Positions 62,351-64,000 of a stretch of 64,000 nt of DNA are shown piece after piece. How positions within the stretch are numbered: the stretch's first letter is position 1; every line of letters begins with the position of its first letter. The DNA comes from Stenotrophomonas_A sp035629025 (lineage in GTDB: Bacteria; Pseudomonadota; Gammaproteobacteria; Xanthomonadales; Xanthomonadaceae). The stretch lies in NCBI GenBank assembly GCA_035629025.1, contig DASPIU010000061.1, positions 1 through 64,000 of the forward strand, in the 5' to 3' direction. The notes under the pieces were generated by a model. That model saw only the letters and a list, made by a program, of their open reading frames with translations. It had not been told where the DNA came from and did not search any database. A program made the position numbers and the translations under genes.

Positions 62351-63478
62351 ATGTCCGGGCGTGATGCCATGGAGCCCGACGTAGCGCAGGCACAGGTCAG
62401 CGTGGCCGACGTGCTGGCCGCGCAGGCACGGCTGCGCCGTTATCTGACGGCCACGCCGCTGCACTACGCCGAGCGCTTTGGCGTATGGCTGAAACTGGAG
62501 AACCTGCAGCGCACCGGTTCGTACAAGGTGCGCGGCGCATTGAATGCCATGCTGGCCGGCCTGGAGCGCGGCGACGACCGCCCGGTGATCTGCGCCTCGG
62601 CCGGCAACCATGCCCAGGGCGTGGCGTGGTCGGCGTACCGCCTGGGCCTGCCGGCGATCACGGTGATGCCGCATGGCGCACCGGCGACCAAGATCGCCGG
62701 CGTCGCGCACTGGGGTGCCACGGTGCGCCAGCACGGGCACAGCTACGACGAGGCCTATGCCTTCGCGCGCGAGCTGGCCGCCAACAACGGCTACCGCTTC
62801 CTGTCGGCGTTCGACGACCCCGACGTGATCGCCGGCCAGGGCACCGTCGGCATCGAGATCGCCGACAGCGCGCCAGACGTGGTCATCGTGCCGATCGGCG
62901 GCGGCGGCCTGGCCTCCGGCGTGGCCCTGGCGCTGAAATCGCAGGGCGTGCGCGTGGTCGGCGCGCAGGTCGAGGGCGTCGATTCGATGGCTCGCGCCGT
63001 GCGCGGCGAGGAAGGCGAGTTCCAACCGGTGCCGACGCTGGCCGATGGCGTCAGGGTCAAGGTACCCGGCCTGCTCACCCGCCGCCTGTGCAGCAGCCTG
63101 CTCGACGACATCGTGATCGTGCGCGAGGCCGAGCTGCGCGAGACTCTGGTACGGCTGGCGCTGGAGGAACACATCATTGCCGAAGGCGCCGGCGCCCTCG
63201 CGCTGGCCGCCGGCCGCCGCGTCGCCGGCAAGCGCAAGTGCGCGGTGGTGTCTGGCGGCAACATCGACGCCACCGTGCTGTCCACCCTGTTGTCCGAAGT
63301 GCGGCCACGGCCGCCGCGCAAGCCGCGGCGCCGCAACACCGAGCGACTTAGGCTGGCGCGCGCGAATACCGGAGTCGCTTCCGGCATCGCGTCCGCGCCC
63401 GTGCCCTCTCCTGCCGTCCAGCCCGCCCCCAAGCCTGCCATCGCACACGCCATCGCCGCAGAGGAGTCCTCCTGGTGA
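62351..63478 (+). CDS. ilvA: Threonine ammonia-lyase without regulatory ACT domain
   Basis: PLP enzyme turning threonine into 2-ketobutyrate for isoleucine. The 375-residue product has the PLP Lys in TGSYKVRGALNAM, SAGNHAQGVAWSAYRLG, and VPIGGGGLASGVAL. Biosynthetic IlvA has two C-terminal ACT domains for Ile feedback; here the catalytic domain ends near 315 and a basic then Pro/Ala-rich tail (RPPRKPRRRNTERLRLARAN) follows. It resembles TdcB-like enzymes but lies in the Ile operon. Its TGA overlaps the GTG of leuA (GTGA). Confidence 0.93.
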   Translation: MSGRDAMEPDVAQAQVSVADVLAAQARLRRYLTATPLHYAERFGVWLKLENLQRTGSYKVRGALNAMLAGLERGDDRPVICASAGNHAQGVAWSAYRLGLPAITVMPHGAPATKIAGVAHWGATVRQHGHSYDEAYAFARELAANNGYRFLSAFDDPDVIAGQGTVGIEIADSAPDVVIVPIGGGGLASGVALALKSQGVRVVGAQVEGVDSMARAVRGEEGEFQPVPTLADGVRVKVPGLLTRRLCSSLLDDIVIVREAELRETLVRLALEEHIIAEGAGALALAAGRRVAGKRKCAVVSGGNIDATVLSTLLSEVRPRPPRKPRRRNTERLRLARANTGVASGIASAPVPSPAVQPAPKPAIAHAIAAEESSW

Positions 63479-64000
63479 ACACCCCATCTTCCGTCACTCC
63501 CCCCCGAATCCGCATCTTCGACACCACTCTGCGCGATGGCGAACAGTCCCCCGGCTGCAGCATGAGCCCGGCGCAGAAGCTGGTGATGGCGCGCGCGCTG
63601 GAAGAGCTGGGCGTGGACATCATCGAGACCGGCTTTCCGGCCAGCTCGCACTCCGACCGCGAAGCCATGGCATTGATCGGCCGCGAGATCCGCACGCCGA
63701 CCCTGGCGGTGCTGTCGCGCTGCCTGGCCGGTGACATCGAGACCTCGGCGCGCGCGCTGGAAGCCGCCGCCCGCCCGCGCCTGCACCTGTTCCTGTCCAC
63801 CAGCCCGCTGCATCGCGAACACAAGCTGCGGATGAGCCGCGAGCAGGTGCTCGAATCGGTGCACCAGCACGTGACGCTGGCACGCAGCTACCTGGACGAT
63901 GTGGAATTCTCCGCCGAGGACGCCACCCGCACCGAGGAGGACTATCTGATCGAGGTGGTGCGCGTGGCGATTGCTGCTGGCGCCACCACCATCAACCTGC
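63475..64000 (+). CDS. leuA: 2-isopropylmalate synthase, N-terminal part (runs off window)
   Basis: First committed enzyme of leucine synthesis, condensing acetyl-CoA with 2-ketoisovalerate. The frame starts at GTG 63475, overlapping the ilvA stop, and stays open to the end. The HMGL/TIM-barrel motif F15-DTTLRDGEQSPG supplies metal and substrate residues, and GVDIIETGFPASSHSDREAM and FLSTSPLHREHKLRMSREQ follow the family pattern. About 175 residues are visible; the rest, including the C-terminal Leu-binding domain, is beyond the window. Confidence 0.95.
   Translation, partial: MNTPSSVTPPRIRIFDTTLRDGEQSPGCSMSPAQKLVMARALEELGVDIIETGFPASSHSDREAMALIGREIRTPTLAVLSRCLAGDIETSARALEAAARPRLHLFLSTSPLHREHKLRMSREQVLESVHQHVTLARSYLDDVEFSAEDATRTEEDYLIEVVRVAIAAGATTINL

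Noticed and set aside
62275..62364. 29-residue open frame between ilvM and ilvA, starting in the ilvM stop (ATGA)
   Set aside because: It has no recognisable features and is short. It may be only a coupling or chance frame; translation evidence would be needed.

Overview
The window reads as chromosomal DNA of a high-GC gammaproteobacterium of the Xanthomonadaceae/Lysobacteraceae group (Xanthomonas, Stenotrophomonas, Lysobacter, Luteimonas or Pseudoxanthomonas type). The grounds are the gene orders ilvC-ilvG-ilvM-ilvA-leuA and zapA-6S RNA-5-FCL, a pyrophosphate-dependent phosphofructokinase beside a membrane H+-pyrophosphatase, the non-phosphorylating L-fucose pathway known from X. campestris, very large TonB-dependent receptors, and frequent REP-type repeats of the TGTAGGAGCGGCTTCAGCCGCGAC family. 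The genus cannot be fixed by reading alone. No phage, insertion sequence, CRISPR array, tRNA or rRNA was seen.

Layout. 1-767: remains of an AbiE-type toxin-antitoxin module, the toxin broken by an internal deletion. 778-7601: yicC facing a + strand run rph, VOC protein, rdgB, hemW, a DUF1631 protein and a PilZ protein. 7602-11455: repeats, then two M24 prolyl peptidases (pepQ, pepP) and a UPF0149 gene. 11584-16065: a GGDEF/EAL protein, a ZapB-like protein, zapA, 6S RNA, 5-FCL, an EVE protein and rpiA. 16066-20625: repeats, DUF192 lipoprotein, SirB1-like protein, rubredoxin, thiE, hemL and azurin. 20935-27971: an eight-gene - strand operon for L-fucose uptake, breakdown to pyruvate and lactate, and its GntR regulator, with a readable promoter and overlapping inverted repeats. 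28124-37664: mixed housekeeping genes (HAD, argD-like, ion channel, SDR, small kinase, DedA/PAP2-like fusion, Lon-N protein, mpl, adk) and a candidate small RNA. 37798-42753: a pyrophosphate block (PPi-PFK, H+-PPase, soluble PPase). 42906-56064: HDOD protein, two paralogous TonB receptors, two regulators, and thiC with a TPP riboswitch. 56297-58669: gamma-glutamyltransferase and a lipoprotein. 58879-64000: the branched-chain amino acid operon, preceded by a leader peptide and attenuator and cut by the window end inside leuA.

How parts work together. The fucose operon encodes a complete route (transporter, mutarotase, dehydrogenase, lactonase, dehydratase, second dehydrogenase, hydrolase). The PPi block couples glycolytic phosphorylation and membrane energization to pyrophosphate. 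The ilv leader has seven consecutive Leu/Val/Ile codons placed before a terminator that can compete with an alternative pairing. I found no convincing new multi-gene system. The most interesting unexplained signals are a three-copy, roughly 100-bp nested palindrome whose two stems covary between copies, a candidate C-rich-loop small RNA before adk, an orphan terminator near 50.67 kb, and a DedA-PAP2-like fusion whose catalytic motif is degenerate.
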